Origin: Methylocystis sp. B8
GTDB lineage: Bacteria > Pseudomonadota > Alphaproteobacteria > Rhizobiales > Beijerinckiaceae
Assembly: GCF_005771425.1 (NCBI RefSeq)
Contig: NZ_VBTZ01000006.1
Location: 132,580-196,579, forward strand
Length of the DNA: 64,000 nt
Reading direction: 5' to 3'
Below the pieces are notes generated by a model. It ran no database searches and was not told the DNA's origin. It worked only from the letters and a program-made list of their open reading frames with translations. Of this stretch, positions 49,888 through 59,628 are shown piece by piece. The position numbers and the translations under genes were made by a program. The first letter of the stretch is position 1. Each line of letters opens with the position of its first letter.

Positions 49888-50952
49888 TCAATCCGGTTTT
49901 TGCATTGCGGCCGGATCTGCGTCGGTCTTTCGGGCGCGATAGTTGAATATGAGGTCGGCGAGGCCGAGCGCCGCGAAAAACAGGATGGGCCAACCCAAAA
50001 GTCCGAGCGTGAAATAGATGATCGCGAGCACAAGCGCGCTCGAGCGCGAACCGCGCAGAAAAATATGCGCGACGGCAAGGCCCTGAAACGCCAGGAGCAT
50101 TCCCGTGGTCGTCGAGAGCACTAGGCCGATCGGGCCGGCTAGGCCGCCGAAGAACGCCAGCGCGATCCCGCTTAAGAAAAGGCCGCCAACCGGCTTTGGA
50201 ACGCGGAACTCCTTGGCGATGTCCGGCCAGGGCCGGCCAAGCAGCTTGGACGCCTGCGCAATTCTTGCGGCAAGCCACAGATTGATGACGTGGATCAAAA
50301 GGCCATAGGCGGCGAAAAACGCCGGAACGGCGCGCGCCACCGACCCTGATAGCGTCGTCGGATCAATCTTATCGCCAAGGTCTCGTTCCTTGACCATCAG
50401 GTCGAGGAGAATGAAGGCGCGCGCCCGGATCGGGTTCAAGGCTTCGTCGAGCGAGCCGAACACGAGGGTCGCGACGACCAGCCAGAGAATGATCGCAGTC
50501 GCCAAAAAGGTCGCGGGCGCGAGAGCCGCCCAGCCCGGCAGATTGCTCGTCAGCCTGTCCCTCCCGCCGCGCGGCGCGCCGGACGCCGCGTAGACGGCGG
50601 ACCACGCCGGCGCCGCCACCAACAGCGCATAGGCCATTCCGATCACCGGATGCGGCCAGAAGGAAAGGATCACCGTCGCCAGTATCGCCGCCGTCGCGCC
50701 ATGGATGAGACCGAAGGCGAAAGCGACGATCATGATCGGCAGCGGCGCGAGATGCGCAAAAAGGAGGCCGCCAAGCCCGCCTCGCGTCACGACGGCGAAG
50801 ATCACCGCAGCGGCGACGCCGCCGAGAACCGAAACGGCGACATTCGGCCAGGAGAGGACGCTCTTGTCGGGCAAAATTGGATTCCGCTGACGGCGCGTCG
50901 CCGCATTTGGCGGATGACGCGAAAGGCGCCGCTCGGCAGACCGTCGACGCAT
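49888..50952 (-). CDS. DUF2232 family multi-pass membrane protein
   Basis: About 350 aa. Around eight hydrophobic helices ([75 protein letters not shown]). The gene lies directly upstream of rplI in the order DUF2232-rplI-dnaB seen across the class. The start is uncertain: ATG 50952 is used here, but an upstream ATG (51051) and a TTG near residue 26 are possible, and no clear Shine-Dalgarno decides. Function unknown. Confidence 0.85.
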   Translation of the reverse strand: MRRRSAERRLSRHPPNAATRRQRNPILPDKSVLSWPNVAVSVLGGVAAAVIFAVVTRGGLGGLLFAHLAPLPIMIVAFAFGLIHGATAAILATVILSFWPHPVIGMAYALLVAAPAWSAVYAASGAPRGGRDRLTSNLPGWAALAPATFLATAIILWLVVATLVFGSLDEALNPIRARAFILLDLMVKERDLGDKIDPTTLSGSVARAVPAFFAAYGLLIHVINLWLAARIAQASKLLGRPWPDIAKEFRVPKPVGGLFLSGIALAFFGGLAGPIGLVLSTTTGMLLAFQGLAVAHIFLRGSRSSALVLAIIYFTLGLLGWPILFFAALGLADLIFNYRARKTDADPAAMQKPD

Positions 50953-51123
50953 TGGGGTTTTAGGAGGTCGCAAGCCAAAGGGCAAGGCGGCGCTGGGGTT
51001 ATGAAAATAAGCCGTCGCCGCCCGTAGCGCATTACGCTCGAGCTCGAACAAACAGAGCGAGGAAAAGTTACTTCCTAAGACCGTCGAGGCCTTTGAAGCC
51101 TAGCCGGCTTAGGAGAAACCGAA

Positions 51124-51498
51124 ATGAGCCGAATGTCTTATGCTTGGGTCGCGGTTTTGGCCGGCGGGCTGGCCATCGCAGCGCCCGCGCAGGCGCATCA
51201 TCAATTTCTGGTCGCGTCGTTTCCAGCTTCGAAACAGGTGGTTGCGGGGCCAGTCCGGCAGATCAAACTGGTGTTCCAAGGCAAGGCGGATGCGGTGATC
51301 TCGACGATCACGCTCAAAAGCCAGAATGGAACGGTCATCGCCAAGGCTACGCAAAAGGAAGCGTCGAGGGAGTTGCTGTTGGACACGCCGGCCTTGCGGC
51401 CCGGTCTCTACGAGGTCGACTATCGGGTGCTCGCGACCGATGGGGAGATTGTGGAGGGGTGTTTCCCCTTCTTAATTCAAGCGTCGCTCTCCGCCTAG
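51124..51498 (+). CDS. CopC-domain copper-binding periplasmic protein
   Basis: 124 aa. Signal peptide (WVAVLAGGLAIAAPAQAHH) ending at AHH, which places the copper-site histidine at the mature N-terminus, then the CopC beta-barrel (VAGPVRQIKLVFQGKADAVI; LRPGLYEVDYRVLATDGEIV then GCFPFLI). No CopD gene follows. Copper handling fits a methanotroph but is not specific. A convergent ybbP ends 4 bp downstream. Confidence 0.8.
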   Translation: MSRMSYAWVAVLAGGLAIAAPAQAHHQFLVASFPASKQVVAGPVRQIKLVFQGKADAVISTITLKSQNGTVIAKATQKEASRELLLDTPALRPGLYEVDYRVLATDGEIVEGCFPFLIQASLSA

Positions 51499-51501
51499 GG
51501 C

Positions 51502-54060
51502 CTAAAGCTCACGCAGTTCTGGACCTGGACGACGCGATAGCGCGCGCCAGGTCCCGGCGAGGCCGAGCGCAATAGTCACGGCGAGCGTCGCCATCGAGAT
51601 GAGCGCCGCCGTCCATGGCAGGAAGGCGAAATCGATCTTCATCACCAGGCTGGTCATGGCGCAGGCGGCGCCGGCGCCGGCTGCGACGGCGATCAGGGAC
51701 GCGACGAGGCCCACGAGTCCAAATTCCAGCGCATAGGCAGTCGCGAGCCAAGGGCGAGTTGCGCCTAACGTCTTCAGCACGACTGCGTCGTGCACTCTCG
51801 CCCGCTGGCCGCTCGCGAGCGCGCTTGCCAGCGCCAGCACCGCCGTCACGATAGCGAGTCCTGCGGCAGCGCGCGCGGCCAGCGCCAATTGCCCGGCGAT
51901 TTTGTCGATCGCCGCCAGCGCGTCCTTGACCCGCACCGAAACGACGCTTGGGAAACGCTTGGCTGCTTCTCGTGCGAGGTGCGCATCCAACGCGTCGCGC
52001 GCTGCAATCGTGGGCGCGCCATAAGCGACGGTGAAGAGCTCCGTGTAAGGCGCTCCTGAAAAAACATTCGGCGAAAACACCATCACGAAATTGATGGCGT
52101 AGCTCCGCCAGTCGACTCTGCGCAGATTGGCGACCTTCGCAATTATCTCCCTGCCGAGCACATTGACCCGAATAGCGTCGCCGATTCCCACACCCAATCC
52201 TTCGGCGATCTTCTGTTCCAGCGAGACGAGCGGCGGACCAGCGTAATCGGCCGGCCACCATTCGCCTTCGGCGAGCGCGGAATTCGTCGGAACAGTGGAG
52301 GAAAACGTCACGCCGCGGTCGCCTTCGAGCGCCCATTTGGCGTCGTCGGCCACCGCGATCTTTTCGACGGGCGTGTCTTTCACGGCGACGATGCGACCGC
52401 GCATCATCGGCACATGCTCGATGCGCGCGCCGGGCGCTTCGGCGGAAAGGAAATCGAGAAAGGTTTGAGTTTGCGCCTTCGGAATATCGATGAAAAAGAA
52501 GTTGGGAATCTCTCCTGCGTCGGCGCGCGCGAGCTCCTTGTGAATCGCGCCTTCGACCAACGCGAGCGCAATGAGCAGCGTTTGCGTCAGGCCGATAGAG
52601 ATCATCAGCGCCGGCGTGAGACTTTTCGGCCGCCAAATGTTGGCGAGCGCGAAGCGCAGCCGCGCGTCGCGCAGGCGGGGAAGGGCGCGCGCCAGCCGCA
52701 TCACGCTCCAGGCGGCGCCGCGAAGCAATCCGAAAGCCACGACTGCGGCGGCGACATAGGCCGCGCCGAGCTTGACGTCGAAGGACGTCGCCAGGACCAG
52801 CGCGACAAGCGCGACGCCTGCAGCCCATGCGGCGGCTCGATAGCGCGCGAGACTTGGAGTGCGCTGATCGTCGCGCAGCAACGCCGCGACTGGAACTTCA
52901 TGCGCGCGCCCAAGCGGAACGAGCGCAAAGACGAGAACGACGAGGAAACCATACAGCGCGCCGTAAAGCGCGCCGCGGGCGTCGAGCGAGGCGGATACGG
53001 GGAGGTCGGCGAGATCGCGCAGCGCTTCCGCCGCCGCCCATGGAATCGCCGCGCCGGCGATAAGCCCAAGCAAAATGGCGAAAGACGCCGCCGCCAGGAC
53101 CTGGGCGAGGGCGATCCTAAAGACGCGCGACCCCTCTGCGCCGAGCGCCTTTAGGATCGCGAATTGCGCGCGCTTGCGCTCGACGAAGCCTTGCACGGCG
53201 TTGGCGACGCCGGCGCCGCCGGCGACAAGCGCCGTGAGCGCAACGAGCGTCAGCAGTTGCGCGAAGCGGTCGAGATTGCGCGAGAACTGCGGCGACACGG
53301 CGTCGCGCGTGCGCGCCTCCCATCCGGCTTGCGGAAATGCGGTCGCCGCTTCGGCGGCGAAGGCCCTTGCGTCAGCGTCGCCCGCAGCCCCTCTGAGAGT
53401 GACCCGCACGACATTCCTGACGATCGAGCCCGGTGTCGCAAGCTCCGCGCTAACGAGCGCGGCGCGAGTCATCATCAGGCGTGGTCCGAAGCCCACGCCG
53501 CCAGCGAGCTTATCGGGCTCGCTGCGCAACAGCGCCCGCAGCACGAAGCGCGAAGCGCCGACCATGACCACGTCGCCGAGCTTGGCGTCGAGGCGCGCCA
53601 GCAGCATGGGATCGACGGCGACGCCAGGGGGTCCCTGCCGCTCCTCCAGCGCAGCGGACAAAGCCATGTCAGGTTCGAGCGCTACCGCGCCAAAGGCGGG
53701 ATAGGTTTGTGGATCGACGGCCTTGATTTCCACCAGCGCCGCTTCGCCGTCATCGCGCCGCGCCATCGCCCGCATCAGCGAAATTTCGGAAAGCCGCCCG
53801 CGCGCCGCAAAGAAGGCGCGTTGCTCTTGTGAAAAATCTCGCGAAACGAGGCTGAAGGAGGCGTCGCCGCCCAAGATCGTCCTGCCCTCGCGCGCGAGTC
53901 CCTGCGCCAGCGAATGGGAGAGGCCGGATACGCCGGAGATCGCAGCGACCCCGATCACGATGCAGGCGGTGAAGACGCCAAAGCCGCGCGGGTCGCCGAC
54001 GAGATCGCGCAGGGCGAAGCGCAACGCGAAGGGCAGGGCGGCGAAGCGTAAGGCTCTCAT
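51502..54060 (-). CDS. ABC transporter permease of the FtsX/MacB type (YbbP-like)
   Basis: 852 aa with about ten transmembrane helices in two FtsX-like blocks. Characteristic segments are LAYRDLVGDPRGFGVFTACI-type N-terminus (ALRDLVGDPRGFGVFTAC), SLVSRDFSQEQRAFFAARGR, AVQGFVERKRAQFAILKALG and RARVHDAVVLKTLGATRPWL. Large periplasmic loops lie between. With the adjacent YbbA-type ATPase it forms a lipoprotein- or lipid-related exporter. Its start overlaps the ATPase stop by 4 bp. Confidence 0.93.
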   Translation of the reverse strand: MRALRFAALPFALRFALRDLVGDPRGFGVFTACIVIGVAAISGVSGLSHSLAQGLAREGRTILGGDASFSLVSRDFSQEQRAFFAARGRLSEISLMRAMARRDDGEAALVEIKAVDPQTYPAFGAVALEPDMALSAALEERQGPPGVAVDPMLLARLDAKLGDVVMVGASRFVLRALLRSEPDKLAGGVGFGPRLMMTRAALVSAELATPGSIVRNVVRVTLRGAAGDADARAFAAEAATAFPQAGWEARTRDAVSPQFSRNLDRFAQLLTLVALTALVAGGAGVANAVQGFVERKRAQFAILKALGAEGSRVFRIALAQVLAAASFAILLGLIAGAAIPWAAAEALRDLADLPVSASLDARGALYGALYGFLVVLVFALVPLGRAHEVPVAALLRDDQRTPSLARYRAAAWAAGVALVALVLATSFDVKLGAAYVAAAVVAFGLLRGAAWSVMRLARALPRLRDARLRFALANIWRPKSLTPALMISIGLTQTLLIALALVEGAIHKELARADAGEIPNFFFIDIPKAQTQTFLDFLSAEAPGARIEHVPMMRGRIVAVKDTPVEKIAVADDAKWALEGDRGVTFSSTVPTNSALAEGEWWPADYAGPPLVSLEQKIAEGLGVGIGDAIRVNVLGREIIAKVANLRRVDWRSYAINFVMVFSPNVFSGAPYTELFTVAYGAPTIAARDALDAHLAREAAKRFPSVVSVRVKDALAAIDKIAGQLALAARAAAGLAIVTAVLALASALASGQRARVHDAVVLKTLGATRPWLATAYALEFGLVGLVASLIAVAAGAGAACAMTSLVMKIDFAFLPWTAALISMATLAVTIALGLAGTWRALSRRPGPELREL

Positions 54061-54746
54061 GATGTCGCCGGCTCGGTCGCTTCGACGCGGCCCGAGCGCA
54101 GCATCACCCGCCGGCCGCAGCGCGCCGCCAAAGCCGGATCATGGGTGACGAGCATTAGCGTCGCGCCGCGGCGCATTTGCTGCGCAAAAATGAGATCGAT
54201 CACGGCCGCGCCAGTCTCGGAGTCGAGGTTGCCGGTGGGTTCATCCGCCGCGAGGATCAGAGGGTCGGGGGCCAGCGCCCGCGCCAGCGCCACCCGCTGC
54301 TGTTCGCCTCCCGAAAGTTGCGCCGGGTAATGGGACAGGCGTTCGGCGAGCCCAACTGCGGCAAGCTCCGTCTCGGCCCGTCCGAAAGCGTCAGTTTTTC
54401 CAGCCAGTTCGAGTGGAATGGCGACGTTCTCCAGCGCCGTCATAGTGGGGATCAGCTGGAAAGACTGGAACACGATCCCTATGTTTTCCCCTCGGAAACG
54501 CGCCAGCGCGTCTTCCGAAAGCGCGCTCAAATCGCGCCCGTCGATCCTGACGCTGCCGGCGTCTGGTCGCTCAAGTCCGGCGAGGGTCATGAGCAAAGTC
54601 GATTTGCCTGAGCCGGAGGGTCCAAGAAGAGCGACCGTTTCGCCCTGCGCCACACTCAAGCTGACATTCTTGAGCACATGTACGCGGGCGGCGCCTTCGC
54701 CGAGCGTGAGATCGACGCGCTCAACCTCGATAATTTGTCGCCGCAA
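54057..54746 (-). CDS. ABC transporter ATP-binding protein (YbbA/LolD-like)
   Basis: 229 aa. Walker A LLGPSGSGKSTLLMTLAGL, Q-loop FQLIPTMTALENVAIPLEL, signature LSGGEQQRVALARAL and Walker B LILAADEPTGNLDSETG are all intact. It pairs with the large permease gene (4-bp overlap). Only 11 bp separate its start from the divergent tesA start, which share a very small regulatory gap. Confidence 0.95.
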   Translation of the reverse strand: MRRQIIEVERVDLTLGEGAARVHVLKNVSLSVAQGETVALLGPSGSGKSTLLMTLAGLERPDAGSVRIDGRDLSALSEDALARFRGENIGIVFQSFQLIPTMTALENVAIPLELAGKTDAFGRAETELAAVGLAERLSHYPAQLSGGEQQRVALARALAPDPLILAADEPTGNLDSETGAAVIDLIFAQQMRRGATLMLVTHDPALAARCGRRVMLRSGRVEATEPATS

Positions 54747-54757
54747 GGAGGAAAACC

Positions 54758-55468
54758 TTGATTGATGCGCCGCATTCGACGCCCGAAGTGCAGTCGCTTT
54801 ATTGCGCTTTCCGCCGTCCGCTCCAAGTCGCGGCGACCGCCGTCCTCGCGCTGTTCACGCTCGCGGTTGCGCCGGCCCAGGCGGCCCCGGTCCGAATCCT
54901 TGCGTTCGGCGACAGTCTCACAGCCGGCGCCGGCGTCGCCGCCGAGGACTCGCTTCCGGCGCAACTCAAGAGACGCCTAAGCGAGGATGGGTTCGACGTT
55001 GAAGTCGTGCAAGGGGGCGTTTCCGGCGACACCACGACGACCGGGCTCGCGCGCCTCGAATATACTTTGGGAGCGGGTCCGTTCGACATCGCCGTCGTCG
55101 AGCTCGGCGCAAACGACATGCTGAATGGGCACGACCCGAAGGTGACCCGCGCCAATCTCGATCAGATTCTGGCGACCCTGAAGCAAAAAGGCGTTCGCCC
55201 GGTGCTGACGGCCATGGTGTCGAGCGCCAATCACGGGCAAGCTTATAAGCGGGATTTCGATTCGATTTATCCGAATCTTGCCGCCAAACATGAGGCGCCG
55301 CTCGTGCCCTTTATCTTGGAAGGCGTCTGGGGTTCGCCCGCGCTACTCATTGGAGACGGCGTTCATCCCAATGCGGCCGGCGTCGCGAAGATCGTCAAAA
55401 AGCTTGCGCCCTATGTCGAAAAGACGCTCGTCTCGATGGGGGCGAGTAAGACCTCGCGCGCGCAATGA
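54758..55468 (+). CDS. tesA: SGNH-hydrolase esterase (TesA/arylesterase-like)
   Basis: 236 aa, TTG start at 54758 supported by AAGGAGGAAAACC; no ATG is near enough. Signal peptide (AVLALFTLAVAPAQA) and SGNH blocks: ILAFGDSLTAGAGV (Ser), VSGDTTTTGLARLE (Gly), VELGANDMLNGH (Asn) and DGVHPNAAGVAKI (Asp/His). Periplasmic thioesterase/arylesterase. The ybbA-ybbP/tesA arrangement is conserved widely. Confidence 0.93.
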   Translation: MIDAPHSTPEVQSLYCAFRRPLQVAATAVLALFTLAVAPAQAAPVRILAFGDSLTAGAGVAAEDSLPAQLKRRLSEDGFDVEVVQGGVSGDTTTTGLARLEYTLGAGPFDIAVVELGANDMLNGHDPKVTRANLDQILATLKQKGVRPVLTAMVSSANHGQAYKRDFDSIYPNLAAKHEAPLVPFILEGVWGSPALLIGDGVHPNAAGVAKIVKKLAPYVEKTLVSMGASKTSRAQ

Positions 55469-55498
55469 GGCCGCGCGATCCCGTTCGGGGAGGATGTC

Positions 55499-56068
55499 AT
55501 GCCCAGACTGTTCACGGCCTTGGAGATTCCCCGACAGATCGCGGAAAGCCTTGCGAGGCTGCGCGGCGGCGTGCCCGGCGCGCGATGGATCGACGTTGAG
55601 AATTATCACATCACCTTGCGTTTCATCGGCGACGTCGACGACGCTTTCGCGCGCGACGCCGCGCATGCGCTCTCTTTCATTCGCCGTCCGGAAGTCACGG
55701 TCACCTTCGACCAGTTGACGTCCTTTGGCGGCGACAAGCCCCGCGCTATCGTCGCGCGCGCACGGCCTGAGCCGGCGCTCATAGAAATGCAGGCGGAGCA
55801 GGAGCGGCTGCTGCGCCGGCTCGGCGCGCCGCCGGAGGCGCGCAAATTCATTCCTCATGTGACGCTTGCCCGGCTGCGCGGCGCGAGCGCCGGCGCTGTC
55901 GCAGCCTATCTCGGCGCGCGAGGTTACTTCCCGCCGCTGCGCTTTACCGCTGAGCGCTTCGTGCTTTATTCGTCGCGCGATTCAGTTGGCGGAGGCCCCT
56001 ATATCGTCGAGGCTGAATATCCCTTTATGGCGGCGCCGCAGGCGCTGACAGGAACCGCGGGGATTTAG
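55499..56068 (+). CDS. thpR: RNA 2',3'-cyclic phosphodiesterase (ThpR)
   Basis: 189 aa of the 2H superfamily. Both HxTx motifs are present, YHITLRFIGDVDD (about residues 39-51) and PHVTLARLRG (about residues 119-128). The usual N-terminal PRLFTALEIPRQIAESLARL is seen. GGGGAGGATGTC precedes the ATG. It lies 31 bp after tesA. The enzyme hydrolyses 2',3'-cyclic phosphate termini of RNA. Confidence 0.93.
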   Translation: MPRLFTALEIPRQIAESLARLRGGVPGARWIDVENYHITLRFIGDVDDAFARDAAHALSFIRRPEVTVTFDQLTSFGGDKPRAIVARARPEPALIEMQAEQERLLRRLGAPPEARKFIPHVTLARLRGASAGAVAAYLGARGYFPPLRFTAERFVLYSSRDSVGGGPYIVEAEYPFMAAPQALTGTAGI

Positions 56069-56154
56069 GCTAAAGGCGCAAACGCCTTCGCCCTCAGGAT
56101 GAGGAAACCTTCATATCGCGACTAGTGAAAGATAGAGCGCTGATAGAGCCTTCG

Positions 56155-57012
56155 TCATTCCTTCGCGGGCGCGGAAATCTCCGCGCTCGCGCGTCCTTTT
56201 GCGATGATTTCCGCAAGCGAAGGGTCCTTCGCCAACGCTTCCTGCATTAGTCGGTCGGACGCTCCTTCAATATCCGTGGAGAGTTTCTCGAAAAAGTCGC
56301 GCGGCTCCATGCCGGGCGTGATGACCGGCAGGAATTCGATCACGACCGTGCCCGGACGGACGATGAAAGAGCGGCGCGGCCAAAAAAGACCGGAGTTCAC
56401 GGCGACGGGCAGCACCGGCGTCTCGGTCGCGGCATAGAGACTGGCGATGCCAAACTTATATTGCGGCGGCGCGCCGGCGGGGCGGCGGGTGCCTTCGGGG
56501 AAAATGAAGAGCTGCCGTCCTTGCGTGAAAATCTTCTTCGATTTGGCGATCAGCTGCGGCAGGAGCTTCCCGCCCTTCGATCGATCGATCGCGATTTGCT
56601 CCGCGGCCAGCAAATACCAGCCAAAAAAAGGCAGCCAGATCAGTTCGTGCTTCAAAATATAGCTGAAGTCGGGAAATCTGATTGGCAGAACGAAGGTCTC
56701 CCAGATCGACTGATGTTTACAGGCGACGATCACCGCGCCTTTGGGGATGTTCTCGAGGCCGCGCCAATCGATCTTCGTGCCGCAGATTTTTTCGAGCAAC
56801 CAGAGAGTCGTGCGTCCCCAAGTGCGTCCCAGCTCCTGGTTGATTTGACGGCGCATCGGCATCGCCGGCAGCCAGACGATCATCAGGGCGAACATGTTCA
56901 GGAAGAACACGATCTGGAAAACGAGCGAGCGCAGGAAGAGCATTGGCGGGCCGGGGCGAGGTGTCGTCGCACGCCTTTTAGGGCGCCACGGCGCGCTGAA
57001 ACAAGATTTCAC
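56155..57012 (-). CDS. 1-acyl-sn-glycerol-3-phosphate acyltransferase-like protein (PlsC)
   Basis: 285 aa. The acyltransferase blocks are ACKHQSIWETFVLPIRF (HX4E variant of HX4D) and FIFPEGTRRPAG, then VLPVAVNSGLFWPRRSF. A hydrophobic N-terminal helix anchors it. The start at 57012 overlaps the ydcF stop as ATGA; an internal ATG at 56943 (MLFLRSL) is also plausible. Last gene of ftsE-ftsX-ydcF-plsC. Confidence 0.92.
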   Translation of the reverse strand: MKSCFSAPWRPKRRATTPRPGPPMLFLRSLVFQIVFFLNMFALMIVWLPAMPMRRQINQELGRTWGRTTLWLLEKICGTKIDWRGLENIPKGAVIVACKHQSIWETFVLPIRFPDFSYILKHELIWLPFFGWYLLAAEQIAIDRSKGGKLLPQLIAKSKKIFTQGRQLFIFPEGTRRPAGAPPQYKFGIASLYAATETPVLPVAVNSGLFWPRRSFIVRPGTVVIEFLPVITPGMEPRDFFEKLSTDIEGASDRLMQEALAKDPSLAEIIAKGRASAEISAPAKE

Positions 57013-57761
57013 TCATATGCGACGCTGCTGCGAAGTTGCGGCGGCGCCTCGGACTCGTCGTAGTCTCTCAAGACCTTGATGCGCAACAACGACCCGAGAT
57101 ATTTCACATATTCCTTGCCGATAAAGCGCGCGACGCGCGGATCGCTGGCCCAGTCCGCGACATTGATATGTTCGCTGACGACGGGAAACGGATAGAGCTC
57201 GACATTCGGCAAGGCGGCTGAGATTTCGACCAGCGCACGCGGCATATGGTAGTTCGAGGTGACGACGATGAGCGTCCGGGTGATGTTGTGCTGGCGCGCC
57301 CAATCACGCGTTTCTTTCGCGTTTCCGGCGGTGTCGAGCGCCTGGTAGCCGAGATCCACGCAGCAGTCGAAGAGCGCGCGGGACATCGGCAATAATTTCG
57401 CGATGACGGCGCTGCGCGTGCCGCGATTGACGCCGGTAATCAGCATGCGGCGCGCCTGTCCGCCCGCGAGGAGGGTCGCCGCATCGAGCACGCGATCCGA
57501 GCCGCCGGTCAGCGCAACGACGCCTTCAGCTTGCACCGGAATGGGGAATTCCTCGCGCGGCAGCGACAGCGCGAAGCCGGCGTAGCCCATGACGAAGGCC
57601 GCGCCGAGAAGACCGCCGCTCGCCACGATTGCTATGGCGACCTTGCGAACAGCGCTGAACTTCTTATCCACTCCCTGGCGCGCGGGAATTGTCACTTTTG
57701 GGTCCCTTGCCCATCTTCTTGACCTGAGCGCGCGGCGCGACTCGGGCGTGAATATAGGCAT
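57009..57761 (-). CDS. YdcF/ElyC (DUF218) family protein
   Basis: 250 aa with one N-terminal transmembrane helix (VAIAIVASGGLLGAAFVMGY). DUF218 motifs: GVVALTGGSDRVLDAATLLA, GGQARRMLITGVN, and ITRTLIVVTSNYHMPRALVE. The family is periplasmic and linked to envelope polymer control. It overlaps the acyltransferase by 4 bp and follows ftsX by 46 bp. Confidence 0.92.
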   Translation of the reverse strand: MPIFTPESRRALRSRRWARDPKVTIPARQGVDKKFSAVRKVAIAIVASGGLLGAAFVMGYAGFALSLPREEFPIPVQAEGVVALTGGSDRVLDAATLLAGGQARRMLITGVNRGTRSAVIAKLLPMSRALFDCCVDLGYQALDTAGNAKETRDWARQHNITRTLIVVTSNYHMPRALVEISAALPNVELYPFPVVSEHINVADWASDPRVARFIGKEYVKYLGSLLRIKVLRDYDESEAPPQLRSSVAYE

Positions 57762-57807
57762 ATTTCAAAGCCGATGTTATCTGCCCGGGCCGATTTCGGC
57801 GATGGGT

Positions 57808-58767
57808 TTAACCGAGCCGTTGCAGGTGGCGCAGCACAATAAACTGCGACAGATAGCCGGTTAGCACGGCGACGGTCCCTGCGAGCAGCGCGATGACGAT
57901 GAACCCGCTCCAACCGATTGTGAAATCGCCGAACATCGCCTCCATCTGCTCGCCGCCGCCGGTGGCGCGCCATCGCTCGGCGATGAACTGCGCCAATACG
58001 AAGAACGCGATCGCGCCGCCGCCGCCGATCAAGGCTCCCCGGAGCCCTAGCGCCATAAAACGGCGCTGGAATTCTCGCGCGATAAACGAGTCGGCGGCGC
58101 CAACGATATGCAGCACTTCGACGATCTCGCGGTTCGTCGCCACGGCCGCGCGCGTCGCCGACGCGACAGCGACCGCCATAGCGGCCAGGATCAAAATGAA
58201 GATGAGAGCGGCCATGGCCACGGCCGCTCGCGCCATATCGCCGAGACGCTCGATAAAGACATGGTGATCGTCAAGCACGGCATTGGGTACGGCGCGTTCG
58301 AGCTCCATGCGTAACCTGTCGAGATCCACGCCATTGTCTGGGTCGAGCCTCAAAACGATCATTCGGGGCGTGGGCAGCTCCGAAAGGTCGAGACCCTGGC
58401 CAAGCCATGGCGACAGCAGCGCCTCTGATTCCGACTTGGCGTAGACGCGCGCCTCGCTAACTCCAGGCGTCTGTCGCATCACCTCCGCGGCTTGTCTCAC
58501 GTCGGCTTCGAGGTCGCGGCCCATGACGGGGCGCACCTGCACGGTCGCTTCGCGCGCGATGTCGCCGCGCCATTCGACGCTTGCATCAGCGACGAGAATG
58601 GCGACGTTGGCGGCGAGCGCCGCCAGGAAGGTCATGATCGCGATGACGATGACGAGCGAGCGGCCGGCGACAGAATCGGCGGGCACCAGCGCGCATTGCG
58701 CCGGAATCTCTTCCGCGTCTTCGCCGACGTCGGAAGCGGTCAGACGGGTCGAAGACCAGAGTCGCAT
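57808..58767 (-). CDS. ftsX: Cell division protein FtsX
   Basis: 319 aa from the ATG at 58767; the longer frame upstream overlaps ftsE. N-terminal cytoplasmic part, TM1 (LVIVIAIMTFLAALAANVAI), a large periplasmic loop, and three C-terminal TM helices (VAMAALIFILILAAMAVAVA; GALIGGGGAIAFFVLAQFI; FIVIALLAGTVAVLTGYLS). With FtsE it regulates amidase activation at the septum. It follows ftsE by 16 bp. Confidence 0.95.
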   Translation of the reverse strand: MRLWSSTRLTASDVGEDAEEIPAQCALVPADSVAGRSLVIVIAIMTFLAALAANVAILVADASVEWRGDIAREATVQVRPVMGRDLEADVRQAAEVMRQTPGVSEARVYAKSESEALLSPWLGQGLDLSELPTPRMIVLRLDPDNGVDLDRLRMELERAVPNAVLDDHHVFIERLGDMARAAVAMAALIFILILAAMAVAVASATRAAVATNREIVEVLHIVGAADSFIAREFQRRFMALGLRGALIGGGGAIAFFVLAQFIAERWRATGGGEQMEAMFGDFTIGWSGFIVIALLAGTVAVLTGYLSQFIVLRHLQRLG

Positions 58768-58783
58768 TAGGGCAATCGTCCGC

Positions 58784-59446
58784 TCATTCGAAGATGTGAA
58801 GCCTGCCGTCCGCGAGCACGAGCCGGCGCGCTTCGTCATATTGATCCATGAGCGTCAAGTCATGGGTCGCGATGATGACGGCGGTTCCGGATTTGTGAAG
58901 CTCGATGAACAGCCGAAGAATCCGGCGCGCGAGCGTAGGGTCGACGTTGCCCGTCGGCTCGTCCGCAAGCAGCAGTTTAGGTTGCGAAATTAGCGCTCGC
59001 GCGATCGCGGCCCGCTGCTTTTCGCCGCCCGAAAGAATTGTCGGGAAGGCGTGCGCGCGCTCGCCAAGGCCCACCCAGCGCAATAGTTCGACCACCTCGG
59101 CGCGATAGCTCGATTCTTCGCGCCCTAGCACGCGCAAAGGCAGGGCGACGTTTTCGTAAAGCGTCAGATGGTCAAGCAGGCGGAAGTCCTGAAACACGAC
59201 GCCGATGCTACGACGCGTCTCCGCGATTTCCTCATTGCTGAGCGCCGCCGTGTCCTTGCCGAAGATGTTGATCAACCCGCGTGTAGGCCGCAACGCCATA
59301 ATGATCAAGCGCATCAAGGTAGTCTTGCCTGCGCCTGAGGGGCCAGTCAGAAATTGAAAGGAGCGCGGCGCGATCTGAAAATTGACGTCCCGGAGGGTCT
59401 CGGCCCCGACGCCATAGCGCAAGCCGACATTCTCAAAAGTCAACAC
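58784..59446 (-). CDS. ftsE: Cell division ATP-binding protein FtsE
   Basis: 220 aa. MLTFENVGLRYGVGAETLRD, Walker A FLTGPSGAGKTTLMRLIIM, signature ILSGGEKQRAAIARALI and Walker B LLLADEPTGNVDPTLA. FtsE with FtsX couples division to peptidoglycan hydrolysis. First gene of its operon. Confidence 0.96.
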   Translation of the reverse strand: MLTFENVGLRYGVGAETLRDVNFQIAPRSFQFLTGPSGAGKTTLMRLIIMALRPTRGLINIFGKDTAALSNEEIAETRRSIGVVFQDFRLLDHLTLYENVALPLRVLGREESSYRAEVVELLRWVGLGERAHAFPTILSGGEKQRAAIARALISQPKLLLADEPTGNVDPTLARRILRLFIELHKSGTAVIIATHDLTLMDQYDEARRLVLADGRLHIFE

Positions 59447-59628
59447 GAAGCCGACGCTCCCAAAAGTGACTCCTGACGACGCCTCTCAGGACGAACTGGT
59501 GGCCGCACAATAGCAGTTGATCCCTCCTTAACCATAGCCAGCGTTAAGGATTTCTTGTCTCGGAGCGGTCTGGAGATTTTCGTTTTATTACAGTAGCGTC
59601 GCACCCATGCGGAGATGAGCGGCTCCCC